Positions 8,095 to 16,716 of a stretch of DNA of 64,000 nt are shown here, one piece after another; position 1 is the stretch's first letter, and every line of letters begins with the position of its first letter. The position numbers and the translations under genes are program-made. Source of the stretch: Basilea psittacipulmonis DSM 24701 (lineage in GTDB: Bacteria; Pseudomonadota; Gammaproteobacteria; Burkholderiales; Burkholderiaceae_B). The stretch lies in NCBI RefSeq assembly GCF_000743945.1, contig NZ_CP009238.1, positions 682,001 to 746,000 of the forward strand. Reading direction: 5' to 3'. The notes under the pieces were generated by a model that saw only the letters and a list, made by a program, of their open reading frames with translations, had not been told where the DNA came from and ran no database searches.

Positions 8095-9339
8095 TCACGC
8101 TTTGACAACCGGTACTTCTGACCAATTTGTGGTAAATCTAGGGCTTAGAAAATTTTGTTGGGTGTACCAATAACGTTTGTGGTGAGTGCCCATGCTGGCA
8201 CTGTGAATGCTTTGTTTTCCAAAACGATCATTAATAGCGTCGATAGTCTGAATGAGTGCAGAGGGTTGGTATTCCTTGTTTTCAAAGAGATCAAGCTGAC
8301 GATCGGGAGATTCGGTTTGGAAATGAATGCCTGCACGTTTATATAAACGATTGGGTACAAAAATCTCATCCAATAAAGATAAGGCGGTTTTGATTAAATA
8401 AAACGTATCACCATTAAGATTGGCAAGTTTTTTGAAATGATAAAGTCGTCCTTCCTTGCTTTCAATAAAAAGGGTTAGTTGAGTAGCAGTGAGTTTCTTT
8501 TGTCTGAGTTTCTCGCCTGCGGTATCGCAAAAACTAGCGATGATTTCTTTTAGTGTATGCAGTTCTTTGACGGCAAATCCAAAGTTTCTGGAGATGGTCA
8601 GTTGTTGTTGAGGGTCAGGGTGGGTGTTGAGTGGTATCCTCGTGCGTCCATGTAGTTCGTCAATAATGTGAGCCAGATTAATGGAAAATAGCTGGCGAGC
8701 GAGTTTAGGAGGCATTTGATATAAGTCGTAAACGGTATTGACTTGTTGCATATTTAATTTTTTAGAAAGACGACTGCCAATTCCCCATACTTCTTGAACA
8801 GGAATGGTTTTGTACAGTTCGATTAATTCATGTTCAGATAGATGAAGAAGACTGTAAATGGAGGAGGCGGATTGTTTGCCAAGATGATTCGCAAGTTTGG
8901 CCATGGTTTTTGTAGGTGCGATACCGACACTGGTGGGAATACCACAACGCTTTAAAATACAATGGTGTAGTTCTAGGGCGGCTTGTTCGGGATTAGGGTG
9001 GATGCTCCATTCTAAAAAACACTCGTCAATCGAATAAATTTCTTGGTGAGGTGAAAAAGTGTGAGCGATAGCCATAAAACGTTTTGACATATCGGAATAT
9101 AGAGAAAAGTTCGATGAACGCGCAATTGGGGCTTGGGAACCTAAACGCTTTTTGACTTGAAACCAAGGCTCTCCCATTTTAATGCCGAGACGTTTGGCTT
9201 CTTGGGAGCGGGCAATGACACAACCATCGTTATTCGAGAGAACGACTAACGGTTTATTCTCTAAGAAAGGCTGAAAAACACGTTCACAGCTACAAAAAAA
9301 ATTATTGCCATCTATCAAAGCAAATATCGGTGTATTCAT
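8095..9339 (-). CDS. umuC: Y-family DNA polymerase V catalytic subunit UmuC
   Basis: 414-aa translesion polymerase. ATG 9339 is chosen because the conserved N-terminus [20 protein letters not shown] begins there and it lies 2 bp after the umuD stop; the frame stays open upstream, overlapping umuD. Catalytic acidic residues are visible in ALIDGNNFF (Asp 10) and [10 protein letters not shown]. Finger/palm, thumb and little-finger regions follow, and the C-terminus carries the UmuC-type tail including QLDLF, which resembles a beta-clamp-binding motif. Length is typical of the family. It is co-transcribed with umuD behind a LexA box, so it should be DNA-damage inducible. Confidence 0.95.
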   Translation of the reverse strand: MNTPIFALIDGNNFFCSCERVFQPFLENKPLVVLSNNDGCVIARSQEAKRLGIKMGEPWFQVKKRLGSQAPIARSSNFSLYSDMSKRFMAIAHTFSPHQEIYSIDECFLEWSIHPNPEQAALELHHCILKRCGIPTSVGIAPTKTMAKLANHLGKQSASSIYSLLHLSEHELIELYKTIPVQEVWGIGSRLSKKLNMQQVNTVYDLYQMPPKLARQLFSINLAHIIDELHGRTRIPLNTHPDPQQQLTISRNFGFAVKELHTLKEIIASFCDTAGEKLRQKKLTATQLTLFIESKEGRLYHFKKLANLNGDTFYLIKTALSLLDEIFVPNRLYKRAGIHFQTESPDRQLDLFENKEYQPSALIQTIDAINDRFGKQSIHSASMGTHHKRYWYTQQNFLSPRFTTNWSEVPVVKA

Positions 9340-9341
9340 AT

Positions 9342-9722
9342 CTAAAAAGGCGAAGAGATGGAGGGGGTGGTGCGAATGCGTGGCTGGTGAATGATATAAG
9401 TCACCACGCCCCATATACGGCATTCATCTATATAGGGAGTACTTGGATCAAAGTCTAAATCAGATTCTAGGCTAATAATATCGTGATCACGGTTCCATCT
9501 TCTGACGATAAAGCCTTGATGGTTGGCTATGACGACAGCCTGATCAGGTTGGGGATTTAAACTGCGATCAATGATCAAATAATCGCCATCGCAAATACCA
9601 AGATGATGCATGTGATGACCGCTAACTTTCATAAAGAATGTACTGTGAGGATGGGGGATAAGGATTCGATTCAGATCAATGCCTGTATCGCCCATCTCAT
9701 GAATAGGCGTAGAAAAACTCAT
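9342..9722 (-). CDS. umuD: UmuD'-like polymerase V accessory subunit, catalytic dyad absent
   Basis: 126-aa S24/LexA-fold protein, accessory subunit of polymerase V. Aligned by eye with E. coli UmuD (139 aa), it lacks most of the N-terminal arm and has no Cys-Gly cleavage site: only about 17 residues precede the IDLN motif, close to the length of processed UmuD'. The nucleophile motif SGDSM is SGHHM here, so the Ser is His, and the general-base Lys in VKK is Arg in VRR. The protein looks born as UmuD' and unable to cleave itself. Two base pairs separate it from umuC. A LexA box lies 17 bp upstream of the start. Confidence 0.9.
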   Translation of the reverse strand: MSFSTPIHEMGDTGIDLNRILIPHPHSTFFMKVSGHHMHHLGICDGDYLIIDRSLNPQPDQAVVIANHQGFIVRRWNRDHDIISLESDLDFDPSTPYIDECRIWGVVTYIIHQPRIRTTPSISSPF

Positions 9723-9738
9723 AGATTACCTGTAAGCA

Positions 9739-9754
9739 CTGTATAAATAATCAG
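9739..9754 (-). promoter_or_regulatory. LexA (SOS) box upstream of umuDC
   Basis: CTG-N10-CAG core with an AT-rich centre (CTGTATAAATAATCAG), the LexA operator pattern of beta- and gammaproteobacteria. It ends 17 bp from the umuD start, so bound LexA would block the promoter. Expected effect: induction on DNA damage. Confidence 0.85.
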
Positions 9755-9803
9755 TATATTATAGGTAAAATTTTAACGATTGGCTAGTACCACTGGCACA
9801 TGG

Positions 9804-10724
9804 TTACTCGTGTGAGAGATATGTTTGAAAAGAGCGTCGAAAAAGGCTTCCATGCGTCTCATCTGGATAAAAACGATAATGAACGTTCAGATACTGTTTT
9901 TTTGATAAGATTTCGCTGATACGTTCTAAACTAGGAACGGCTTGGATCAAAAGCTGCCGACGTTCTGAAATCGCTTGCATATCTGGCGTGGGTTGTTGAG
10001 GGGTAAGACCACTTTTTTCGAGTGATAATGAAATGGGCGAAGATAGGGCTTTTTTCAAAAAAGATTGTTGATAGGAAAGAATCAGGCCATCATGCAACCA
10101 AATAGAGGGATCGACGGCTATATAGTGTTGAAAGGCGGATGGGGTGGTAAACAATGTATAAAGCACAAATAGTCCGCCATAGGAATGCCCCCAAAGTGTT
10201 TGTTCTTGAGGATTGATAGGTGCATGCTGTTCAACGAGAGGGCGAATTTTAGTTTGGAATAATTGCAAAAAACTAGCTGCACCGCCATTTTTACGAGTGG
10301 GGTAAAAAGGATCAATAAGTACGTTGCCTTGAGGATCTGGAGGGGTATAGTCAAATGCCCGACTTTCTGTATCCAAGCGTTTGTCTGTTTCATAGCCAAT
10401 AAACACCATGACGGTGGGTGTTTGATGAATAAATGTTTCTAATTTAGCTGGCTCAATAATCGTGGAAAAAGCATTGCCATCTAAAGCGTAGAATACGGGG
10501 AATCCTGCTTTAGGAGGCGTTTGGGTAGGAATGAGCATGGTGATGCGATAGTGTCGTTTTCCATCCTCAGCACTGAATTGAAACGACTGATATTGGGCAT
10601 TTGCTATGCTAGGAAAGGAGGATTGATGAGTGGTCATGGTGGTAGGAGAATTTATGGGTTGGGTCAAAGAAAAAGCGATGTGATTGCTCAATAAGCACAG
10701 TAGGAGAAGGATTTTTTTGAACAT
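9804..10724 (-). CDS. secreted alpha/beta-hydrolase of the esterase (IroE/Fes-like) family
   Basis: 306-aa exported hydrolase. Residues 1-19 are a signal peptide. The fold matches the putative-esterase family that includes IroE and Fes: FPVFYALDGNAF near residue 75, nucleophile motif GHSYGG (Ser 181), an acidic residue in VDPSIW, and the catalytic His in DETHGS (about 291). IroE-type enzymes cut ester bonds of siderophores such as enterobactin in the periplasm, but no siderophore or receptor gene is nearby, so the substrate is open. It stands alone on the minus strand, about 80 bp from umuD. Confidence 0.75.
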   Translation of the reverse strand: MFKKILLLLCLLSNHIAFSLTQPINSPTTMTTHQSSFPSIANAQYQSFQFSAEDGKRHYRITMLIPTQTPPKAGFPVFYALDGNAFSTIIEPAKLETFIHQTPTVMVFIGYETDKRLDTESRAFDYTPPDPQGNVLIDPFYPTRKNGGAASFLQLFQTKIRPLVEQHAPINPQEQTLWGHSYGGLFVLYTLFTTPSAFQHYIAVDPSIWLHDGLILSYQQSFLKKALSSPISLSLEKSGLTPQQPTPDMQAISERRQLLIQAVPSLERISEILSKKQYLNVHYRFYPDETHGSLFRRSFQTYLSHE

Positions 10725-10807
10725 TCATCTTATTCCTTGATAATAGCCTCATTCCGCTAAGAACGAGGCGAATAGGGAGGTATTGGCTTCATTCATCGCC
10801 TGTCATT

Positions 10808-10845
10808 GGCTGACATTGTATTGGATTCATTATACGATGTCAGCC
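10808..10845. other. strong inverted repeat, possible old terminator
   Basis: Perfect 9-bp arms GGCTGACAT/ATGTCAGCC, extended inward by GTAT/ATAC around a ten-base loop. No T tract follows on either strand. It sits 16 bp past the stop codon of the cydB relic, so it may be the former terminator of that operon. Confidence 0.5.
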
Positions 10846-10860
10846 TTAGCGATATGAAAA

Positions 10861-10935
10861 TTAGTGTGCTTTTCCACGAAATACCCAATAAGCAAAAATA
10901 TGATAGCCAATAATGCAAGGTAGGGTAATGCCGTT
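10861..10935 (-). pseudogene. relic of the 3' end of cydB (cytochrome bd oxidase subunit II)
   Basis: Read on the minus strand, these bases encode NGITLPCIIGYHIFAYWVF then RGKAH and a stop. This resembles the C-terminal membrane helix and YWVFRGK tail of CydB/CioB. Upstream the frame continues with unrelated residues and meets a stop about 50 bases later, so only ~24 codons of the oxidase survive. It suggests that a cytochrome bd operon once occupied this spot between the esterase and prfB. Assignment is from the motif alone. Confidence 0.6.
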
Positions 10936-11078
10936 ATTTTTGCGAGTGCACAATTTAGATAAGGACGCTGAATGATTGAGTTTTTAAGCAAAAAAGTTCT
11001 CTATCCTTTGGTCTAAAAACGGTTGGGAGGTAAGGTGTTTATGTTAAAATTTAAGGTTTTTATATATTTTTTTAGATT

Positions 11079-12177
11079 ATGGAAGCAGAACGCTTAAATT
11101 CGATTGGTTCACGCTTATCTGATTATGCAGAACGTGAACAAGCTCTTAGGGGGTATCTTTGACTTTGATCAGAAGTCAGACCGATTAAAAGTAGTGAATT
11201 TAGAACTTGAAAACCCCGATATTTGGAATCATCCTGAAAAAGCTCAAGAATTAGGACGCGAACAGAAGTCATTATCTACGGTGATTGATACGTTGACTCA
11301 GTTGCACCAGAATATTCAAGATGCTCAAGAATTATTTGAAATTTCTCAAGATGACGATAGTGCCTTAGAAGCGATTGAGCAAGATTTAGATTCATACCAG
11401 AAAATTATTGAAGAGTTTGAATTCCGTCGTATGTTCAATAATCCTGCTGATCCTTGTAATTGCTTTATTGATATTCAGTCTGGTGCTGGCGGCACGGAGG
11501 CTCAAGATTGGGCATCTATGTTGTTACGCCAGTATTTGCGTTATTGTGAACGTAAAGGGTTTAAAGCAGAATTGCTAGAATGCTCAGATGGTGATGTGGC
11601 AGGTATTAAATCGGCAACGATCAAAGTAGAAGGTGATTACGCTTTCGGCTTTTTGCGTACGGAATCAGGCGTGCATCGTTTAGTGAGAAAGAGTCCTTTT
11701 GATTCCTCTAATGGTCGTCATACTTCTTTTGCGAGTATTTATGTCTATCCTGAAATCGATGATTCGATCGAGGTGGAAATTAATCCTGCTGATTTACGTA
11801 TCGATACGTTCCGTGCCAGTGGTGCAGGTGGACAGCATATTAACAAAACCGATTCTGCGGTTCGTATCACACACCAACCAACAGGTATTGTGGTTCAGTG
11901 CCAAAACGATCGTTCACAGCATAGAAACAAGGCTGAAGCAATGGCGATGTTGCGTTCTAAATTGTATGAATTAGAAATGCGTAAGCGTCAAGCGGAACAA
12001 CAGAAGTTAGAAGATGCCAAAACAGATGTGGGCTGGGGTAACCAAATCCGCTCCTATGTATTGGACCAAAGTCGAATCAAAGATTTAAGAACGAATGTGG
12101 AAATATCAAATACCCAAAAAGTGCTGGATGGGGATTTAGATGCCTTTATTGAAGCCAGCATGAAACAAGGAGTATAA
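11079..12177 (+). CDS. prfB: peptide chain release factor 2 (programmed +1 frameshift)
   Basis: Release factor recognising UGA and UAA. Translation starts at ATG 11079 ([10 protein letters not shown]...), reads 27 codons to an in-frame TGA at 11160-11162, then shifts +1 and continues from GAC at 11161, giving 365 aa, the same length as E. coli RF2. The codon-recognition tripeptide SPF lies in [12 protein letters not shown]; the catalytic GGQ is at residues 250-252 in [11 protein letters not shown]. lysS follows 3 bp later, the usual prfB-lysS operon. The frameshift provides autoregulation: scarce RF2 means slow termination at TGA and more shifting. Confidence 0.97.
11148..11163 (+). promoter_or_regulatory. 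RF2 programmed frameshift site
   Basis: AGGGGGTATCTTTGAC: an internal Shine-Dalgarno-like AGGGGG three bases before the slippery CTT codon and the TGA stop with a following C. This is the same string used in E. coli prfB. The downstream frame carries the rest of RF2. Confidence 0.97.
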
Positions 12178-12180
12178 AAG

Positions 12181-13674
12181 ATGTCAGAACAACAGTTAGA
12201 TGAAAATAAATTAATGGCTGAACGCCGTGCGAAATTAACGGAAATCCGCCAAAAAGGCGTGGCATTCCCTAATGATGCACGTCCTACCGATAAAGCGGGT
12301 TTGTTGCATGAAAAGTTTGATGATAGTGCTAAAGAAGAGTTAGAAAGCCAAAACCATCAAGCCTATATTGCAGGTCGCATGATGCTTAAACGCGTGATGG
12401 GCAAAGCGAGTTTTGCTACGTTACAAGATGCAACAGGCCGTATTCAGATTTATTTAGATAAAGATTCTGTGGGCGAAGAACGTTATGCAGAATTTAAACA
12501 ATGGGATTTAGGCGATATTATCGAAGCCAAAGGTACGGTGTTTAAAACCAATCGTGGGGAATTAAGTATTCATGCTCACGAGATTCGTTTGTTAACGAAA
12601 TCATTACGTCCTTTGCCTGATAAATTCCATGGTTTGGCGGATCAGGAAATTCGTTATCGTCAACGCTATGTTGATTTGATCATGACACCTGAAACGCGTG
12701 AAACATTTTTAAAACGTAGTAAAGCATTAAATGCCGTTCGTCAGTATATGATGAAAGCGGGATTCTTAGAAGTGGAAACGCCAATGCTTCACCCGATCCC
12801 AGGTGGTGCCAGTGCTAAACCATTTATTACGCACCACAACGCTTTGGATATGGATATGTATTTGCGTATCGCACCTGAGCTTTATTTGAAACGTTTGATT
12901 GTTGGTGGGTTTGAACGTGTATTTGAAATTAACCGTAACTTCCGTAATGAGGGCGTTAGTGTTAGACATAATCCAGAATTTACGATGATGGAGTTTTACG
13001 CGGCCTACTGGAATTATCAAGATATGATGGACTTTACAGAACAGTTATTGCGTGATGTCGCTATTGAAACGACGGGTTCTGCAGTCTTAACTTATCAAGG
13101 TCAAACAGTTGATTTATCCCAACCTTTTGATCGTTTAACCGTGACTCAAGCGATTTTGAAATATTGTCCTCAATATACGAGCGAACAATTAGCTGATGAA
13201 AACTTCTTGCGTCAAGAAATTAAACGCTTAGGTGCAGAAGTGCCTGTTACGCCTGGTATCGGAGCGTTGCATTTTGCTTTGTTTGAAGAAACGACTGAAC
13301 ACCTATTATGGAATCCAACGTTTATTGTGGACTATCCTGTTGAAGTGTCGCCATTAGCACGTGCTTCTGACAAAGACCCAAGTATTACCGAGCGTTTTGA
13401 GCTATTTATGACAGGTCGTGAATATGCGAATGCTTTCTCAGAGTTGAACGATCCTGAAGATCAAGCAGAACGTTTCCGCAAACAGGCTGAAGCCAAAGAC
13501 GCGGGCGATGAAGAGGCGATGTATTATGATGCAGATTTTATTCGTGCATTAGAATATGGTATGCCACCTACAGCGGGTTGTGGTATTGGAATTGACCGTT
13601 TTATGATGCTTTTAACGGACAGTCCTAATATTCGTGATGTGTTACTGTTCCCGCATTTAAGAAGAGAAGAATAA
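12181..13674 (+). CDS. lysS: lysyl-tRNA synthetase, class II
   Basis: 497-aa enzyme charging tRNA-Lys with lysine at the cost of ATP. Residues ~60-150 are the OB-fold anticodon-binding domain ([19 protein letters not shown]). The class II catalytic core follows, with motif 2 in [20 protein letters not shown] and motif 3 in [17 protein letters not shown]. Length is standard. The ATG lies 3 bp after the prfB stop, so the two are co-transcribed, and a terminator follows at 13705-13745. Confidence 0.97.
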   Translation: MSEQQLDENKLMAERRAKLTEIRQKGVAFPNDARPTDKAGLLHEKFDDSAKEELESQNHQAYIAGRMMLKRVMGKASFATLQDATGRIQIYLDKDSVGEERYAEFKQWDLGDIIEAKGTVFKTNRGELSIHAHEIRLLTKSLRPLPDKFHGLADQEIRYRQRYVDLIMTPETRETFLKRSKALNAVRQYMMKAGFLEVETPMLHPIPGGASAKPFITHHNALDMDMYLRIAPELYLKRLIVGGFERVFEINRNFRNEGVSVRHNPEFTMMEFYAAYWNYQDMMDFTEQLLRDVAIETTGSAVLTYQGQTVDLSQPFDRLTVTQAILKYCPQYTSEQLADENFLRQEIKRLGAEVPVTPGIGALHFALFEETTEHLLWNPTFIVDYPVEVSPLARASDKDPSITERFELFMTGREYANAFSELNDPEDQAERFRKQAEAKDAGDEEAMYYDADFIRALEYGMPPTAGCGIGIDRFMMLLTDSPNIRDVLLFPHLRREE

Positions 13675-13704
13675 ATTTTCTTTTATTAAATGCTTGTGTT
13701 TAAC

Positions 13705-13745
13705 TGGCTCCTGTGATTGATAAGATGACGGGAGCCAATTTTTTT
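13705..13745 (+). terminator. intrinsic terminator of prfB-lysS
   Basis: Arms TGGCTCC (13705-13711) and GGAGCCA (13731-13737) followed by a run of seven T, about 30 bp after the lysS stop. Confidence 0.85.
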
Positions 13746-14153
13746 GTCTATTTTATCCCGTCTCAATACACAATCATCGCCATCAAAATAGTTTCTCACG
13801 ATCGTGATACTTGAGATGAAGTCGTTAACGTATTGGGTAATGATGAGCAGAAAAGCCACGTAATAGATGAGGGATGGACGATCGGATTAAATGATGAAAA
13901 GTTATTCATTTTCCCGTACTGCTCTAAATCTCGTGTGAGCAGTGTCCCGAAAACGAGTAATGAAGCGGGTTACCAAGCACGTTCAAAATATATGATGAGG
14001 TGGTGGTGTGCTGAAAAGTTTCTCATGGTTACGAACTTTCAACATTGTGGAATCTGCTTAATTGCTTGTTCTTTAAGTATATTATCGAATTGTTAGAAAT
14101 CTTTTTTTATAGCAAACTTATCACATCGTCATTTAAAAAACGGGAGATGAAAG
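13746..14153. other. non-coding stretch upstream of the Tad cluster
   Basis: About 400 bp with no convincing gene. A weak 87-codon frame from a TTG at 13833 lacks family features. The promoter of the pilus operon probably lies near the right end, but I see no strong -35/-10 pair. GGGAG seven bases before ATG 14154 is the ribosome-binding site of the first pilus gene. Confidence 0.5.
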
Positions 14154-14432
14154 ATGATGAGCTATAGAAAAGCATTGAGATATTGTAAACAGTCAGGGCA
14201 GGCGATGACCGAGTACATCATCGTGGTTGCTTTAGTGGCTATTTCAGCTATTGGTGTTTATCAGTTATTTGGTCAGGTGGTCCGTTCACAAACTTCAGCG
14301 ATGGCTCATGAGCTTGCGGGAGAGAACGGTAGTGAAGCATCTGAACGAGCACAGGAATCTGCACGTAATTCGATGGCAGAAACGGAAACGAAAACCTTAA
14401 AGTCCTTTACGAATAACGCCCAAGGTGACTAA
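14154..14432 (+). CDS. Flp-like type IVb prepilin
   Basis: 92-aa small pilin-like protein. A basic leader ends in Gly 15, followed by QAMTE with Glu at +5, the class III prepilin peptidase motif, and a hydrophobic helix (YIIVVALVAISAIGVYQLFG). The tail is Ser/Glu/Thr-rich. This is the layout of Flp-family major or minor pilins of tight-adherence (Tad) pili. It is the first gene of the cluster, has a good Shine-Dalgarno (GGGAG), and overlaps the next gene by one base (TAATG). Whether it is the main pilus subunit cannot be told from sequence; the tail is longer than in classic Flp. Confidence 0.8.
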   Translation: MMSYRKALRYCKQSGQAMTEYIIVVALVAISAIGVYQLFGQVVRSQTSAMAHELAGENGSEASERAQESARNSMAETETKTLKSFTNNAQGD

Positions 14433-15625
14433 TGTTTAAGAATAGCCGTGATGAAGATGGTCAGGTATTAGTATTGGCTCTTATCTTATTAAGTGTGATT
14501 ATCGTAGCGATACAAGGAATGTACGAGGTGATGCAAGAAGTCGATAGGAAAATAAAATTGACTCAGGTATCTGATCTAGCCGCATTCTCTGCAGCAAATG
14601 CTGTAGCAACGAATTTAAATACACAGGCTTTTATTAATCAAGCCCAGCTATCTCATCAAATGGCTGTTGGAAACTTAGTGACGTTATTGTCGTTAGCAAA
14701 ATACAGAAGTGCGATGAGTGAGCGTAGTAAACGTATGAATCCACCTGTTTGGTTAATTGGCATGCACTTTGGTCCTGCACATTCTATGGTCTATTCTTCA
14801 GCACAAAATACGGATTCTGAAATTAGACGACTAGAAAAAGCATTAAGTGAGCATCAACAGGCTTCATTAGATTTAGCGAAAGTAGCACGAGCACTGCATT
14901 TTAATTTGAAAAAAGTAAGAGACGAAACGATAAAACAGATTGTGACATCACATTACCCAGAAGCTGATGGAGAAATTACTTGGTGGATAGAAGAGGATAC
15001 AGTGCCAGACATGGTGAGATGGGAAAAGTTTACAGGTAATTATCACGCTTTGATAGAACGTTTGTCGAAGACTTATAAGTTTCTTTCACCACGTAATAAA
15101 CGACGGCTTTCACCTAATGTCCTGCCGCAGTGTACTTATATGCCGCCTGTTTTGTTAAGACAAGGTGAAACGAGTTTAGAGAAAAATGGTTTATGGATGT
15201 CAAGGGACTCTGAGTCTTTTCACAAGGTTTTATGGAATATGTACACGAACTGTTTTTATCGTGAATATCCCATGGGATGGGGAATGAATAAAGCCACTCA
15301 GTATGTGGATGAAACGAATGCACCGAGTAACTTTGCTTCACAAACATTTTTGTCATGGGCGATTTCTCAAGGCATTAACGTTTTTACAGCTTCTAACAAT
15401 AATTTGGCCAATGCTTGGGCCCAAAGAGATGCTTCGACCTCCCAATCTAGTGCCTCACTTCAACGAGCAGTATTACACAGAAAAACAGGAGGATTTAAAT
15501 TGGTTTTAAAAGAAAAGAAAAGGGTCGCTACCTCAAAGGGAAAAGTATTTTATGAATCATGGGATGGGAAAAAGAAAGACCCCAGTTTGTATCAAGCATA
15601 TTGGCATGGACGATTATCTTGGTAG
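14432..15625 (+). CDS. TadG/TadE-like pilus-assembly protein
   Basis: 397-aa protein with an N-terminal prepilin-like start, DEDGQVLVLALILLSVIIV, i.e. Gly-Gln followed by a membrane helix but without Glu at +5. A charged region follows (DRKIKLTQVSDLAAFSAANA) like the helix after the TadG/TadE-like N-terminus. The remaining ~300 residues are soluble and unfamiliar; I see no von Willebrand A domain, although TadG proteins often have one. It starts inside the stop codon of the Flp-like gene. Probably a surface or periplasmic component of the Tad machine. Confidence 0.65.
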   Translation: MFKNSRDEDGQVLVLALILLSVIIVAIQGMYEVMQEVDRKIKLTQVSDLAAFSAANAVATNLNTQAFINQAQLSHQMAVGNLVTLLSLAKYRSAMSERSKRMNPPVWLIGMHFGPAHSMVYSSAQNTDSEIRRLEKALSEHQQASLDLAKVARALHFNLKKVRDETIKQIVTSHYPEADGEITWWIEEDTVPDMVRWEKFTGNYHALIERLSKTYKFLSPRNKRRLSPNVLPQCTYMPPVLLRQGETSLEKNGLWMSRDSESFHKVLWNMYTNCFYREYPMGWGMNKATQYVDETNAPSNFASQTFLSWAISQGINVFTASNNNLANAWAQRDASTSQSSASLQRAVLHRKTGGFKLVLKEKKRVATSKGKVFYESWDGKKKDPSLYQAYWHGRLSW

Positions 15626-15672
15626 TAGTTAAGGCGATGAAGTAAAAGTTCTGATAGATGAATGATGATTTA

Positions 15673-16078
15673 AATAAGTACTGATGGGGATCTTGGAGTG
15701 AGGGTAGTGTTGGTATATGAAGATGATGAGATGGAAAGATGATGATGTGTGGTGGGCTGAATAAGTGTTAATGGGGATCTCGCAGTGAGTGTAAGTGTTG
15801 GTGCATGAAGATGATGAGATGGAAAGATGATAATGCGTGGTGCCTTGAATAAGTACTGATGGGGATCTTGAAGTGAGGGTAGTGTTGGTATATGAAGATG
15901 ATGAGATGGAAAAATGATAATGCGTGGTGCCTTGAATAAGTACTGATGAGGATCTCGGAGTGAGTGTAAGTGTTGATGCATGAAGATGATGAGATGAAAA
16001 GATGATGATGTGTGGTGGTTTGAATAAGTATTGATAAGGATCTTGGAATAAAGATAAATGTGGTGTGTAAAGATTAAG
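15673..16078. repeat. 87/88-bp tandem array within the pilus operon
   Basis: Units start at AATAAGT at 15673, 15760, 15848 and 15935, with a decayed fifth from 16023; lengths alternate 87, 88, 87, 88. Odd units share GAGGGTAGTGTTGGTATATG and even units GAGTGTAAGTGTTG plus a GCATG variant, so the true period is a 175-bp A-B dimer. The plus strand is rich in GATGATGAGATG purine tracts. It fills the ~460-bp space between the TadG-like and TadE-like genes. The open frame on the minus strand is a by-product of the repeats. Confidence 0.92.
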
Positions 16079-16083
16079 GTGTA

Positions 16084-16716
16084 ATGAGAATGGACATATT
16101 CATACAAAACAGAACATTAAATGATGAATCTGGTCAAGCAATGATCGAGACAATCGTTATTTTTGTTTTATTTATTAGTATTTTTTATGCACTCGTATTT
16201 TTAGGAAGAATCAGTTACTTTTGGGTTAAGGAGGCGAGTATTCTTAATTATCAAACAGTGATGAGTGCTTACCATGCTTCAGATGCTCATCGTTCGGAAG
16301 AAAGGAAATATCTATTGTCTGAACATGAACATAACTATCTAAAACGTCAATATAACAAAGTTAACGAAACATATCGTTTGTCCGCACTAGATTTTCCAGT
16401 CCTTTCTAATAAGGATGCTAAACGAAGCATATTAGCCAAAGATTGGGAAGTTGATCAAAAAATGGTCCATTTGTCGAAAGTGGGAAATTTTTGGAATATT
16501 CCGTGGGAGAAAGAAAGGTTTGTGGTACCAGAATATGGGCAGGTCCCTTTTACGGCTAATCAAATGGTGAAATCCTCATGGGGATGGAAGAAGCCCAATG
16601 GATTATCACGATCGATAACAAATATCTCAAAAGTGTGGGCCAACACGATAGACAAACCTTGGTTACGGGCAAATATGGTTAATGATTGGGTTTTTATATG
16701 GCAGGATAAGTTATGA
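16084..16716 (+). CDS. TadE-like minor pseudopilin
   Basis: 210-aa protein with a prepilin motif, DESGQAMIE: Gly then Glu at +5, followed by the hydrophobic helix TIVIFVLFISIFYALVFLG. This is the TadE/TadF pseudopilin pattern; such proteins are processed by the prepilin peptidase and act in pilus assembly. AAGGTG precedes ATG 16084 (the second Met is six bases later). The C-terminal ~160 residues show no named domain. It overlaps cpaB by 4 bp, so the two are translationally coupled, while the repeat array separates it from the preceding pilus gene. Confidence 0.75.
   Translation: MRMDIFIQNRTLNDESGQAMIETIVIFVLFISIFYALVFLGRISYFWVKEASILNYQTVMSAYHASDAHRSEERKYLLSEHEHNYLKRQYNKVNETYRLSALDFPVLSNKDAKRSILAKDWEVDQKMVHLSKVGNFWNIPWEKERFVVPEYGQVPFTANQMVKSSWGWKKPNGLSRSITNISKVWANTIDKPWLRANMVNDWVFIWQDKL

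Noticed and set aside
13833-14096. 87-codon frame before the Tad cluster
   Set aside because: TTG start, no ribosome site, no recognisable family.
15670-16107. 145-codon open frame on the minus strand
   Set aside because: It only follows the 87/88-bp tandem repeats, is dominated by His/Ser/Pro low-complexity residues, has no ribosome-binding site and overlaps the TadE-like start.
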